Shown here: piece after piece, positions 9,617-21,239 of the stretch
Layout of the letters: each line of letters starts with the position of its first letter
Position numbering within the stretch: position 1 is the first letter of the stretch
Assembly: GCA_028554755.1 (NCBI GenBank)
Contig: JAPTOF010000025.1
Span: 5,319,501-5,383,500, forward strand
Origin: Cordia subcordata
Lineage: Eukaryota > Streptophyta > Magnoliopsida > Boraginales > Cordiaceae
DNA: 64,000 bases
Direction of reading: 5' to 3'
The notes under the pieces: model-generated
Told to the model about the DNA's origin: nothing
Databases searched by the model: none
Seen by the model: only the letters and a program-made list of their open reading frames with translations
Program-made: the position numbers and the translations under genes

Positions 9617-11001
9617 TGTTGGCTAAATACTTGCTATTAATTTTGATGATGAAAATTTATATGCATTCATAATTGCTTGACTAAAAGCATCTTGTGAAAA
9701 TAAGTGCTTAGATGTATAAGTAGATGCTTGATAGATGGAAGAAGATGAACAAAAACGTATTATTTGAAGAACAAGAAGATGAGATGGCATAAGGAGGAGA
9801 AGAGATGTCATAAGGGTTACCGGACGTTCTTTTTGCTCTTTTGTGAAATGCCTAAATATTGTATATGTTTGGCTCAAACTTCCTTTTTCATTGTTCAAAC
9901 ATTTTTTAAACTCTTGCATATTTGATTTCATAAAAGCACAAATGAATTTGAATGCACACGTAGAGTAAAAATGTGTTTTTGAAGTGTTTCAAGTCATAGA
10001 GAGTATTTACAAATTGTCTCAAAGTGATTTGGAGTTATGAAAACTGCACTGAAAAAAGTTTTGGCTAAAGTTTAACTTTACTTCACATTCTGAAGTGCCA
10101 AACCCCTCAACCGGTCGACCGGCTGACCTGGGTGGGTCGCCTGGCCAAGTCAGAAACTGGAGGACAAAGCTGGACCCCCTAGCCAGTCGACCAGTTAAGG
10201 CGTCCGACCCAGTCAGCGTGGGCCAAGAAGAGGCCGGACGACCCAGCCGGTCAACCAGCTGAGCAGGTTGCTGTAATAAATGCACTAGCCGTTTATTACG
10301 ACCGACTGAACAGGTTGTTGTAATAAATGCACTAGCCGTTTATTACCGTTCTGGCCATTTTCTTCCTCTTTTCCTCACCTACCAAATCCCTAAACCCAAA
10401 TCCCTTTAAATACACATTCATTACACTGTCAAATAATCAACTCAAGTGTGCAAAATCTTATATCATCATTCAATCAAGCTTTGAGCCATTCTTGCAATAT
10501 CTTTGAGCTTTTAAGAACTTCATTCATTGCAATATCTTCTTTTTGAGAAGAAAATTTTTAGATTCTATCATTTCTTATTCCTTTGATTATATACACACAT
10601 TAAGAGCTAAAATTCTTGAGAGATTCATTCATTAAAGCTTGTAAAGTGTGGGGAAATCGTAAAGAGTAGAACTCTTGGGTTCTTTGAAGTTGGGCTTCAA
10701 AGAGGTGTAAGAAATTAGTTTTTTCTTCACCAAGATATGAAGAAGCAATTTAGTGAAGGTTGTTGAAGTTCTAAGGGGAGCATCCTTGGGCGGTGGACGT
10801 AGGCTTGGCCGAACCACCTTAAATCGTTTGTCTCTCTTCTTTCTATACTTTGGTTATTTTATTTTCTTAAATTGTTTACATTGTGTTTGATATTTTACTT
10901 GAAAGAAATTGTTGAATTTGTGTGAATTTTTAAGAAACAAAAATTAGTAATTATATCTTAGTTCACCCCTCCCCCCCTCTCTTAAGATATTTGCACTTAC
11001 A
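9617..11001 (+). repeat. 3' LTR of copia element 1
   Basis: The LTR starts TGTTGGCTAAATA, ends ACTTACA and is followed by the AGCTG target duplicate. It is 1385 bp long. The extra length relative to the 5' LTR is mainly a tandem copy of a roughly 40-bp unit near 10257-10347 that contains the GTAATAAA...TTTATTAC hairpin. Its palindromes at 10109-10124, 10181-10196 and 10245-10260 are more decayed than those of the 5' LTR. Confidence 0.95.
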
Positions 11002-11029
11002 AGCTGCATAAGCTGCAGGTGTCTTATTA

Positions 11030-12750
11030 CAAAATCCATAGACTGTACATCGCTGCAAAGCTCCCCCCGTATATATTGCAACTACAACTCCCTAACATGG
11101 TGGACTACATGCTGTACTACTGTGGCCTAGATGTACAAATAATACACCATGAATAGTTTCATTTAATTTTCCAAAGTTTTCATAATGACCAAAAAGTAAT
11201 GCAGATAACGCTTACCACAGACATCTCATCCTATATAGACGCCACGTAACCATCCTCTTATAATTGGTCCCCGCATGGCCAACCTACAATATGGTCACCC
11301 TAAAATACCAGTTCATGTAATTCCGGAGTGAAACTAGATTTGGCTCATTCTCTACTGTCCCTAAACAACTCGTTGCTGCTAGTTCCCTCACAAATTTATC
11401 GCCTGTATTAGAACCTCTCCCTCCAGCTTCTGCTTGTTGTCCCTGTGTTTCTTATTATTAGGTGGATCATGAGAAGCCTCCAATCATAGTTCGAACTGCC
11501 ACAACACACAATCGAGATGATGCCACTCAACATTATGCCCAAATATTGATGGGACACATGCATGCCAAACGTCACTGCCCTGCAAACAATATGGTGGCAA
11601 ACTGTCCAATAATCTCTTGAATGGTTGCCATGTAAATTGTACCTAAAACAAGTAAAAGAAGAGTTAGTTACGTGCCTAATAATGCGTAATTAAAATATTT
11701 AATAAATTATAAATAAGTTTACTATACCTCTCTAGGCTGCAACTGGTCAATCAAGTCCCCACATTCAACTTATCCTAACTTTCCTGATGCGTTTGTCATT
11801 TCTTTCTTCATGTAAAAAGTTGGCCCCTCGTGGAACACTAGGTAGCTGAAATAAAGGCTCAAGATCATGCCACAATCGCTTTAGCTATTGTGGGGCACTT
11901 TTAGGAGCTAGGGCCCAAAAGCTATGAATCTATCATATGCAAAAAACTAGAAGCAAGACAAACTTATTATAATAAAGTTGACATTTGGAAAGTTTAAAGA
12001 ATAAGTACATGATGAAATTCAATACCTAGACTAGTTTGACAGCTCCGCATACACCCTCAAACTCCAGAAGGAGGCATGATCAAGTTGTTGATACAAATAT
12101 GGTAGTATAGCTGCGCCCCAATTGAATTGCTGGATCTGGTCAAAGTTTTGCAAACGAATCAAGTATATAGCTACTCATGTTAGAAAATAAGTGACAATTT
12201 ATCATCAGAAAGATCAACAAACGTGTCTGCTACTGAACCTGTTGGAGAGTGGGATTCTCTAGAGTACCCTGGTGGTTAAACTATTCTCGCAATTGGACGA
12301 AATTGATTGTGCTCCTGACAATGTCAATACGAGCCTTATTCGCATCTGAATTAATCCCCATATAATCCCGAATAAGACCAACCCATTCCTCCCTCGACTG
12401 TACATCCGTCTCAAGCTCCAACATTGTTGTACTGGTCACAGGCATACCCTAATAAACAGCTACATCCTGCAAGGTGATAGTAGCATCTCTTACAGGAAAA
12501 TGAAAAATGTGTCTCCGGCCACCACATCTTAATCATAGTAGTAATAAGTCCGCGATTAAGTTGATGGATGCAGGATTTATAATAACCATAAAATCCCATT
12601 TCCACCAATTGTTGCTACACCAATGAGTGCTCTAGGTTCTTATCCAAATTTCTATCAAACCGATAACATCTAAAGCTACCCAAGTAAAGTGAATCCTGCA
12701 AATACTAGAGCCAGTGGTCCATATAATGACACAACAATGTCGCATCTACT
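11030..12750 (-). pseudogene. Plant mobile domain (PMD / MAIN-like) gene, main part
   Basis: On the minus strand, scattered pieces match the aminotransferase-like plant mobile domain found in MAIN, MAIL1 and the 'phosphatase 7 long form' family. In order they are: G-F-Y-G ... L-I-T-T-M-I-K-M-W-W-P-E-T-H near 12608-12490; W-V-G-L-I-R-D-Y-M-G-I near 12400-12340; F-N-W-G-A-A-I-L-P-Y-L-Y near 12130-12080; and V-E-W-H-H-L-D-C-V-L-W-Q-F near 11530-11480. Intron-like AT-rich stretches separate them, and frame breaks are frequent. Such genes act in silencing and development when cellular, but many copies ride on Mutator and gypsy elements. Here the gene is split by copia element 1 and lies tail to tail with a MULE transposase, so I read it as transposon-borne and dead. 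Confidence 0.75.
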
Positions 12751-12823
12751 GGACTTGATCTATTGTCCATAATGAATTCTAAGATAAAAAACTTTCAACT
12801 ATTACTAGTAGTTGTTGTAAATG

Positions 12824-12962
12824 TAGTAGTAGTAATAATAATAATAATTATAATTATAATTATAATGATGATGATGATGATGATAATAATAATAATGATG
12901 ATGATGATGATGATGACAACGACGACGACGACAACAACAACAACAATAATAATAATAATAGA
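12824..12962. repeat. Compound trinucleotide microsatellite
   Basis: Runs of AAT, TGA, AAT, TGA, CGA, ACA and AAT units follow one another with point changes between blocks. The low-complexity ORF through it is an artefact. Confidence 0.95.
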
Positions 12963-13800
12963 CCCTAAACCCTGAATTATTAACTAATTTAACCTTTTTG
13001 AATTCCTAAATCCCATATTTTTTACAATTAACTAACCTAACTTTCTTAAAAAATATAAGTCCCTAAATTATTAAATTATTAAATTATAAAATTATTAACT
13101 TCTTAAATTATTAACTTCCTAAATTATTACATTAGAAAATTATTAAATTACAAAATTATTAAATTATTAAATTACTAAATTTCTATCTCATAAGTAAAGA
13201 ATAGCAAATAACAAATAGTAGTATAAACTTAAACTAACCTTAACTCAACAAACAAAATCATACAAACTAACAACAAATTGTATAACTTAAAATATAAAAT
13301 ATAATTAACATAACATAATATCAATAAAACATAACATAAAATTAATAAAACATAACATAAAATCAATAACTTACAAATTAGAGGCTAAATCCTTAGAAGA
13401 GGCTTCTTGATCAAAGTATTTCAAATAAGGGTGGGGGGAAAATTTTTTGAATGTGAAATAGTGAATGAGAGGGTAAGGGGTGCGTTTTATGGAATACGGT
13501 CGCGTTCCTGGAGTGCGGACCGCATTCGCAGAGTGTACCGATGAGGCAGTGTTCTAAGAGCGCATTTCGCTTATCCAGAGTGCAGACCATTTAAATTTTG
13601 AATTGCTTTGAGTTTTTTGAACTATTTTGAAACGGCACATTTTGAGAGCGCATCCTGCATATTTGGAGCATAGAAGTCGCATTCCCAAAGCGAGATTGGG
13701 TCATTTTTTAAAACTCACCCAAAAATGGGTTATTTTTACAAGGAATGTTAAAAATTGGGTCCTAAAAAAATTCATTTTTTTGTTTCTCTAACAACAAGCA
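12963..13800. other. AT-rich region upstream of the PMD gene
   Basis: 12963-13380 is dominated by TTATTAAATTA-type sequence. 13480-13700 contains several GTGCGGACCGCATTCGC-like CpG-containing stretches that could be decayed upstream or terminal sequence of the MULE/PMD unit. No gene is seen. Confidence 0.4.
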
Positions 13801-14900
13801 CCACACCTAGTTATTAAAGGGATACAATAATGATATGAAAGTGATAGTTCACAAGAGTATGCTCAAAGTTGGAGTGAAAAATAAAAATACACTTTTTGAT
13901 CCTAGAATTGCCTTGAAGAATGTGTAGAAGTTGTATTTGGCTCTTGTATTGAAGATATATATACACTCTTTCAATTAGACAAATTTAAAATTGCCCTAAA
14001 TTTTGAATTTAACATTTTAGAGTGAATAAGGTTGTATTGTTATACTGAAAATAGTGAGTTTTGGATTAAATTTTACATCACAACTCTCTTGCTGCGAGGT
14101 GGCCAGTGTGGCAGTCAAGATTGCAAGGCACTACTATAGAAGAACTCAAAGTTCTCATGCGATTGAGCTTTCAACATATGCGGTCAGCCTCATGTCGATA
14201 TTGCACTCAATTCATACTCCACTACTAGTCGAGCTCTAGCATGATGCAATCGACGTACTCCTCTATCGCCAGAGAGTTTAAATAGAATTTTGAAAAGTAA
14301 TTTTAATCCAAACTGCCTTTTGCATAAATCAATTTCCAAAGTATCTTAAGGATTGGAAACATTTAATAACTTCATGAATACTTTGAAAAATATTTAGAAT
14401 TTAAAAATTGAGCCAAAAAATGAAACAAAGAATATAACTAAGGCAACTTTACCTTGGGAAATTTATGTTTGTGCGCCTATATTTTCCGTCTTCATCCTTA
14501 CGCTATCTCTTCTCTTCAAGTCCTCAAAGATATGTTCATTAAGGCTTCATGACTTGAATTGCTCTAAATTTATTGCTCTCAAATCTTCAAGTGTGAAACG
14601 AACACTATTATGGTAATGCAAATTTAGACTTTTACTCCTAAGCGCACTAACTTCTATTTGTATTCCAAGTCTTTCCAAGAATGTTTTACATACTGCTTTT
14701 CAAAGGACTCGAGACTTACTCAAAACCCTTCCTAAGTGATTTGAGATTTCACATAATGAGACCCAAACCAAAAAGAGAAGTTTGATCAAGTCAGCCTCAC
14801 AAGAACTAATCACCCCGCGACGATGCTCATTAAAAGTTATTTTTAACATGCTAATAGACATTGTTCAAACAACAACTCATATGATGGGTAATAAACGAAA
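13800..14900 (-). repeat. Possible ancient LTR relic (minus orientation)
   Basis: The order of sequence features resembles the minus-strand copia LTRs in this window. It has a CpG-containing dyad region (GCGATTGAGC near 14160, GCATGATGCAATCGACG near 14240), then TCTTAAGGATTGGAAACATTT near 14345, then a CTTCTC-rich stretch near 14500. No ends or target duplication were found. It could instead be unrelated intergenic DNA. Confidence 0.3.
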
Positions 14901-15420
14901 TTCTGGTGCTGAAAATGGACTGCTTATAAAGCTTTGAACCAAAAGTGTATACTACTTCAGCAACTTTTAGGATGCAAAACATGAAAGTATTACTAAAGTA
15001 CGCATGCCATAACAATCTATTAAAATTACTGAAAACTTATTATTTTAGGCAAAAGAGCCATTAGAAAATGAAAGTTCTATATTACATTATCCGACTATCG
15101 CTATTAAAGGTCACTCGTAATGTCAGATTTCTCTGTGAGAACATCCAAAGTACTTGAAATTACGTATTGTTGCCTATACAACCATGATCTTTTTGCCAAT
15201 AATACATAACCATTTGACGGATCTTAGCCATTAACCTATGAATATGCAATACGAGCAACCACATTACATAGTTGTTATTCTTTCCTATTGGCAACTTCTA
15301 TTGGTTCAATTAACATAATATAGGCTTCACTTGCTTAAAGAAAACAATAGGTTAACAAGGGCAAAAAAAGAATTACATACAGGATCCAACTGAGCAAAAA
15401 GTAATGTTGTGATTGTTTCA
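14900..15420. other. Intergenic, nothing recognised
   Basis: AT-rich single-copy-looking sequence; I see no gene, repeat or terminal motif. Confidence 0.4.
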
Positions 15421-15424
15421 AATT

Positions 15425-15640
15425 TTTTCTAAGATTCTTATCTTATTTGATACTTTATTTAGAAAAGCAATGTTACTTATTAACTTATCATAAGATACTT
15501 ATATGACACTTTTCACAAGATATCTTATTTGTAGTTGTAAAAATAAAATGGATTTAAGATGTTTATATCTTATAAGCTATAGTTGGGACATGTTACATAT
15601 TTTTAAAATGTACAATAAAATTTGTTTTTTGAATTATGCC
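15425..15640 (-). mobile_element. MITE-like repeat, copy 1
   Basis: The reverse complement contains AAGATATAAACATC...TTTTTACAACTACAAATAAGATATCTT and aligns by eye with copies at 39385-39575 and 45525-45785. All three are non-coding and have TATCTTATAAG-type internal symmetry. No target duplication was identified for this copy. Confidence 0.5.
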
Positions 15641-15679
15641 TTAAATTTTCAAAAAAAATTTTAAAAAATAAAAATTGAT

Positions 15680-16116
15680 AAACTGTACACTACACACACT
15701 ACTCACATTGCACACACTAAACACATTACAGACACTACGCACATTACACATACTAGACATATTATGTACTATACTCATTACACAAATTACATATACTACG
15801 CACTAAACAAACATTACATATATTATATGCAATACACATACTACACATATTACACTACTCAAACCACACACACTAAAGACATATTACACAAGCTACATAC
15901 ATACATGCCACACAGACATGTAATGTGTGTAGTATGTATAATGTAAGTAGTATGTGTAGCGTATATAGTATGTATTGTATGTAATGTGTATAGTATGAGT
16001 AATATATGCAATGTGTATAGTGTGCTTAGTATGTAGTGTATGTAATGTATATAGCATGTGTAGTGTCTACAATTTGCAGGGTGCATAGTGTGTCTAATAT
16101 GTATAATGTGTATAGT
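15680..16116. repeat. Large foldback of TACACA / TGTGTA units
   Basis: From 15690 to about 15915 the strand is a degenerate array of CACTACACATTACACA-type units. From about 15925 to 16116 the array switches to its reverse complement (TAATGTGTATAGTATGTG). The transcript or single strand could form a hairpin of about 200 bp per arm, with the turn near 15905-15925. The same TGTGTA-type array resumes at 17253-17425 after an inserted element. Both ORFs in it are low-complexity artefacts. It may be subterminal DNA of a CACTA-like transposon, since a CACTA-type array follows. Confidence 0.8.
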
Positions 16117-16125
16117 GAGTGTAAT

Positions 16126-16314
16126 TAGTGGTGAACTAGCATTTTTTATCAAGAGTGGCGAAAAATTTACACATCATGATTTGGTTCAAGTTTTCATACC
16201 ATATAACAAAATTGTTACTATGTTTGGTTAGACCCAATCACTACTTTGCTTTTTGAAAAATAAGGTATAAAAGCATATAATATAAATTAGGTGTTCATAT
16301 CGATGACCCCAAAA

Positions 16315-16345
<31 letters not shown>

Positions 16346-17243
16346 ATAATAATAATAAAAAAGAATAAAAAAGAGCCTGTTTTTAACCGTTAACAACATT
16401 GCTCTATGTAATATAGACATTTATTTGATTTGCCTACCTTAATATCAATTTTATTTTCACAACTAATATGCTAAAATCTAGATCAATGACATAAAAATAA
16501 TAACAATAATAATCATAATACCAAAAGCCCTACTTTCTTTTTACAAGTAACAAGAATGGAAAAAATCAAACTAATTAATTCACCAAAATAAAATATAAAT
16601 AAATAACAATACTTATATGAGCAGGAGCCATCTACATAAAATTAATTAAAGACTAAAATTGAAAATAAGAATACTAACTTGATTCATGAGGTGAGACGCT
16701 TTGTATTTTGTAATTTGTGTGATGGCAATTAGTAAATAGAATTGTAACTTGTGAGAAGTAACCTAAAATAATAAATATTTATTAAGTTGAAAAATTAAAA
16801 AAAAGAATGGTTAATTTAAAAACAAAAGAATTAAAAATAAAGTAACAATTACCTTTTCTTTTTGTGTGTGTATGGTGGCGGGGATGCCATGCGAGTAGCG
16901 ACTAGTGAGTGGTGTGTTTTGTTATTTTATATCAAACAGTGCTTGTAATGTTTTTTGATATTAAAATGCTAGATTAGGTTGTACGTCGTTAGCTTCTTAG
17001 CTTGCAATTTGCAAAAAAAAAAGAAACAAGAACATCAACAACTCAGGGGAATTGAACTCATAACCTCCGCATCAATTGTCAACCACATCACTAGTAGTCC
17101 ACCTAAGCTTTTGTTGCTGAATGAGGGGTCGCCAAACTACATATCCAACTTATTTAGCTTACAAGAATAAATAGTAAATAGAAAAAATAAAAAATCGAGG
17201 GGTGGCGGTCGCCACCGCACGCCACCACCTTAGGTTTGTTCCT
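16126..17243. mobile_element. 1.1-kb non-autonomous DNA transposon with 9-bp target duplication
   Basis: Exactly the same GAGTGTAAT occurs on both sides (16117-16125 and 17244-17252), and the flanking TGTGTA array continues across the insertion. The left end starts TAGTGGTGAACTAGC and includes GAGTGGCGAAAA. The right end contains GGTGGCGGTCGCCACC and GCCACCACCTTAGG, so the termini share inverted GTGGTG/GTGGCG motifs. A 9-bp (possibly 10-bp) duplication suggests a Mutator-like element, though hAT-like is possible. An AGT/AAT microsatellite lies at 16316-16356. There is no transposase. Confidence 0.65.
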
Positions 17244-17252
17244 GAGTGTAAT

Positions 17253-17425
17253 ATATATAATCTGTGCAATGTATAATGTGCATATTGTATGTAATGTCTA
17301 TATAGTTTGTGTAGCGTGTGTAATGTGCAATAAGAGTGTAGTGTGTCTAATGTGAAATATGTATAGTTTGTGTAGTGTTTGTTAATGTGTATAATATATG
17401 TCATGTGTGTATCAATATATTATCA
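17253..17425. repeat. Continuation of the TGTGTA array
   Basis: Degenerate AATGTGTATAGTTTGTGTAGTG units continue the right arm of the 15.7-16.1 kb foldback and end near ATATACACAT. They were separated from it by the 16126-17243 insertion. Confidence 0.75.
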
Positions 17426-17439
17426 ATATACACATTTTT

Positions 17440-17790
17440 GGAAAAAAATAATTTATAGTTAGTTACGCTTCTAAATGTAATCAAATATTAGTTACACTTG
17501 TAAGCGTGACTAAACATTAATTGCACTTGTAAGCATAAGAAAATATTAGTTATGCTTCTAAGCATAATAACATAATAGTTACACTTCTAAGCATAGTAAA
17601 ATATTAATTACACTTCTAAACATAAAAAAATTTAGTTACGCTTAAAATATTATGCTTGTAAGTGTAATAGAAAATAACGTATAGTAGTCAAGCTTACAAG
17701 TGTAATAAAAAAAAATTACTTATAGTTAAAAGTTATTTTTTCATTTTGGTTCCTAAATATAGCGCCTTATTTAAAAATATTTTTTTTATT
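17440..17790. repeat. CACTA-like subterminal repeat array (left copy)
   Basis: About seven units of 35-40 bp carry the palindromic core TTAC(G/A)CTT...AAGC(G/A)TAA inside AATATTAGTTACGCTTCTAAG. The same motif forms the array at 38930-39300 beside the CACTA transposase genes. The adjoining 17690-17790 aligns by eye with 30030-30130 just upstream of those genes. It is probably the terminal region of a related, mostly deleted CACTA copy. Confidence 0.7.
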
Positions 17791-17939
17791 CAACATCTCC
17801 AAAATTGTTTTGGTTTGGGTTGGTTTCGATTTTTATAAATTTTTTTTTTTAAGTTTATAAAAAGAATTGACAAAAGCAAAGAAAAAAATTTTTCAAGAAA
17901 AAACTAACCAATAGATCAAACTTAATTTTCTATATATAC

Positions 17940-19296
17940 TGTAGGTGCAAATATCTCAAGGGTAGGAGGGGTTGAATTAAGATATTTATCAATTTTTGTA
18001 TTTAAACAATTCACCAAATAAATCACACAATATCTCTTAGGCAATATATCAAACACAAAGATATCAATACACGCAAGTAATGTAAACGACGATTAAGAGA
18101 GTAAGAGGACAAATGATTTTTAGGCAGTTCGGCTGAGCCTAAGTCTACTGCCCAAGGAAGCTCCCCTTAGAACTTCAACAACTTCACTAAAATGCTTCTT
18201 CAACTCCTGGTGAAGCCTAAACCAAGTTTTACAACTCTTTGAGACGTCATCTCAAAAAACCTAAGAGATTCACTCTTTAAGATTTTCCCACACTCTTTGA
18301 AAGCTTACCGAGTGCTCTCTTAAGATTTTATAGCTATTTGAGTGTGTATACAATCAAGAGAATTGTGAAATAGGTGGAAGATAAAGTGGTTCTTCTCACA
18401 ATCTTGAAAACTCAAAGATTTCACAAGTAAAGCTCAAAGATTTCAGCAATAATATGATGATTTTAGATTTTGCAAGCTTGGATTGATGATTTTAAATGTG
18501 GTTGAATATGTATTTAAAGAGAGTTTTGGTGTTAAGGTTTGGTGGATGAAGAAATGAAAGAAAATGAGGCTAAACGGTAACAAAACGGCTAGTGCATTTG
18601 ATGCAAAACCCACTCATCCGATCGACAGGCTTGCCCCTTTGCTTCTCTAACTACGCCGGACACCTTAGCTGGTCAACTGGCTAGAGGGTCCGACTTTTCC
18701 CCTACTTTTTTGTTTTGGCCAGGCGACCTCCCTTGTCAGCTAGTCGACCCGTTTAGGGGGTTGGGCCACTCCAGAAAGCTGAAGCAAAGCCAAACATATT
18801 TTAAACCAATTTTAGCAAACTTTCATAAACACCAAATCAATTCAAAATAATTTTTCAAAGCTTAGGAACATTTCAAAACACAAATTTATGCCATGTATAC
18901 ATTCAAACCATTTTTGCATTTTATGAAAAATAATGTTCATGAGATTTTGAAATGCTTGTATTATAAAGTGAGAAACTTGAGCTATTACTTGTGACTTTGA
19001 GGCAATTTCACAAAGGAGCAATACATCTAGTACCCCTTCTGACGCCTCTTCTCTGCGTTATGACTTCTTAGAATTTTCTTCTTCAAACTTTGAGCTCTTT
19101 GGTAGATTATCTTTTATGTTCTTCATGGCTCATTTTCTTCCATCTTCCAAACATCTATCTTTACAATATACACTTCACACTCATAAGATTCTTTTAATAA
19201 AATGATCATATTTAGCTAAAATCAATAATGCACATTTGGTAAAAAATATGACTAAATTTTTCATTATCAAAATCAATCGTGAATATCTAGTCAACA
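17940..19296 (-). repeat. 3' LTR of copia element 2
   Basis: Read on the plus strand it runs from TGTAGGTGC to TAGTCAACA. It is 1357 bp long and is followed by the polypurine tract complement. Its palindromes near 18615-18760 are decayed. Confidence 0.92.
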
Positions 19297-19313
19297 ATCT
19301 CCCCCTTTTTGAT
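19297..19313 (-). other. Polypurine tract of copia element 2
   Basis: ATCTCCCCCTTTTTGAT is the complement of ATCAAAAAGGGGGAGAT and directly adjoins the 3' LTR, exactly as in element 1. Confidence 0.9.
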
Positions 19314-19814
19314 GATGACAAATTATTACTAGAAAATTTTGAGATTTAAAAATTTTACTCCCCCTCAATATAGGCATGATTTTCAGCTAAAAGCATGTTG
19401 CGGGAAATACTCCCCCTTTCAACTTTAACTTATGCACATTTGAACAATAAGCTCAACAATAAGTCTCATAAGCATACTTATGCACTATTGATTAAGTCAA
19501 GCAAACTTGTACTTCATAATTCTCCCCTTTGGCATCATCAAAATCAATAATATAGGGACAAGACAATGAACATAAGCATAATAGCTAATTAAAGCAAATG
19601 GAAAGGCACAAAAGCTAAGCTATGACAAACTAATAATCCATAAAAAAGAACATAAAAGCTATAAAAACCCAATAAGGTCTCCAAAGTGCATAATCCATAA
19701 AAGAACTAATTAGTGTAACTAGAGTGACAAAAGAAAAACAGCATTTTTAGAAAACCGTAAGAAAAATTGTTCAACTAGTGAAGTTCATGAAAAAGAACAT
19801 GGTGGATTTAAGGT

Positions 19815-21049
19815 GCACGATCATGATGATCCTTAAAGTACTCCTTCATGTTAGGGCACATGCATACTATTTCTGTATCATGTGCTCTCTCCATTATGAA
19901 AGCTCAATCCATTGATCTGTTATTTTAATCTCCCCTATCCCAGTATTTAAAGCTTGTAATTGGGTGAGAATTTGTGCCATGACTGATGGATCTTCTTGTT
20001 GGCCCATAGAGCTACAGCCTACACCTCTCTGCGTCTCAACCCATCTCTGTTCATCAATATGTCCTTGTTTCTAGGATTCTCTCATCACTCTGTTAAAAGT
20101 AACATCTTCAGGAGCCATGTCTTCATCTTCTATTGTGCTAACAACCATAGGAATTGTTCCAAGCATGTTCATGTCAACTCCACCTTGTTGCTCTTGCTCC
20201 TCTCCTAAGACTGCATCTAAAGCTTCTTGTACCTCATCCATGTGTTATGCCTCAAGCCCATAAACAGGGTTCTTAAAGGTAGTCCTTTTCCTAGTTTTGA
20301 GCTTAATTTCCTCCTAGACATCCTTTGGTAAATTCCTATAATTTTCTCTATTTATTGGTTCACCATTACATGAATAAATCCCTATATAGTTCATGTATTG
20401 CATATCAAAGTTCCATGCAAACCTTTTAACTAGAGCCTTAGAGAAGATTTCAATCTTAACTCCATACTTAAGTCTATAGTAGATGTATGCTTTCATAACA
20501 AGGATTTTTCCATCATTAATGTTCCTAAGAAGAAGTACTTCACTAATAACCTTTGGCATCAACATCTTTCAATAATAGAAGAATTAAATCCAGATGTTTT
20601 GGGCCTACATCCTTCGACATATACTCTATAACCTTTCCCGATGTACCAGCAGCTTTTATTCCATCCGTCCAACCTTGATTATTATAATGCCTTTCTCCTT
20701 CTATAGGTGACTTGAAAATTTCATGTAGTTTATCTTCACTAAGCATAAAACTCTTCTTACAAATTGTCGATTTTAATTCAATCTTAGGACTTCTGCGGTG
20801 TACTTCAAGATTTTGATAAAATTCAATAACCATCCTATCTTGAAAATCATAGTGTAAATGCAAAAACATATACCAATATTGAAATAATGGAAGAACATCA
20901 GTATCAACAAAATCCGAGTCCACAAGAAATTTACCTTATAAAATTGTGTGCTTTTCTTGGATTTTTGATACGGATGGAGGTGGAGATGGAGTTCTTGCCC
21001 TTTTTCCCTATCTTCCACATCCTTAATATCTTCCCCTTGGATTCACCAT
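19815..21049 (-). pseudogene. Extra ORF of copia element 2 (envelope-like position)
   Basis: This is the counterpart of 7546-8935. The start codon is at 21049-21047, in the same G-A-A-A/T-C-C-A-T-G context region as the other copies. The N-terminus is arginine-rich but has early stops. The central domain is readable at 20923-20543 with W-Y-M-F-L-H-L-H and V-I-E-F-Y-Q-N-L-E-V-H. Around 20450 about 40 codons are missing relative to elements 1 and 3 (the part with L-H-I-S-G-K-D-G). The end, D-H-H-D-R-A-P, is near 19815. Deletion and frame breaks make it non-functional. Confidence 0.7.
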
Positions 21050-21239
21050 AATGTAGCATTGTTTTTGAAGAATTGAATCGGTGAAAACTTGTTTTTTATT
21101 GCGGGTTTTAAGATTATATAAGAAAATTTCAAAGAGAATGGTTGAAAATTAAAGATTTGAAGGTGGGTTTAAGAGAGATTTTGAATTAGGGTTAAGAATT
21201 TTTGGGAGGAATTGTGAGATTTTGGAGTTAAAACCCCTA

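Larger units (their letters stand above)
1905..11001 (+). mobile_element. Ty1/copia Sirevirus-like element 1 (full length)
   Basis: This is an LTR retrotransposon of about 9.1 kb with both LTRs, a primer-binding site, gag, protease, integrase, RT, RNase H, an extra ORF and a polypurine tract. It is flanked by a perfect 5-bp target duplication, AGCTG (1900-1904 and 11002-11006). The domain order INT-RT-RH places it in Ty1/copia. LTRs longer than 1.3 kb and an extra ORF after RNase H point to the Sirevirus (SIRE/Maximus) lineage. Central gag is deleted, and stops and frameshifts occur in every domain, so it is non-autonomous. It inserted into the minus-strand PMD gene. The two LTRs look very similar by eye apart from one roughly 40-bp duplication in the 3' copy, so the insertion is not very old. 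Confidence 0.95.

Noticed and set aside
12763..12975. ORF of poly-isoleucine/methionine/threonine
   Set aside because: It is only the translation of the compound trinucleotide microsatellite.
15764..16152. ORFs rich in Tyr, His and Thr on both strands
   Set aside because: They are translations of the TACACA/TGTGTA foldback; no domain and no codon bias.
17440..17790. Possible CRISPR-like or satellite array
   Set aside because: Units are imperfect, without unique equal-length spacers, in plant DNA, and match the CACTA subterminal array at 38.9 kb.
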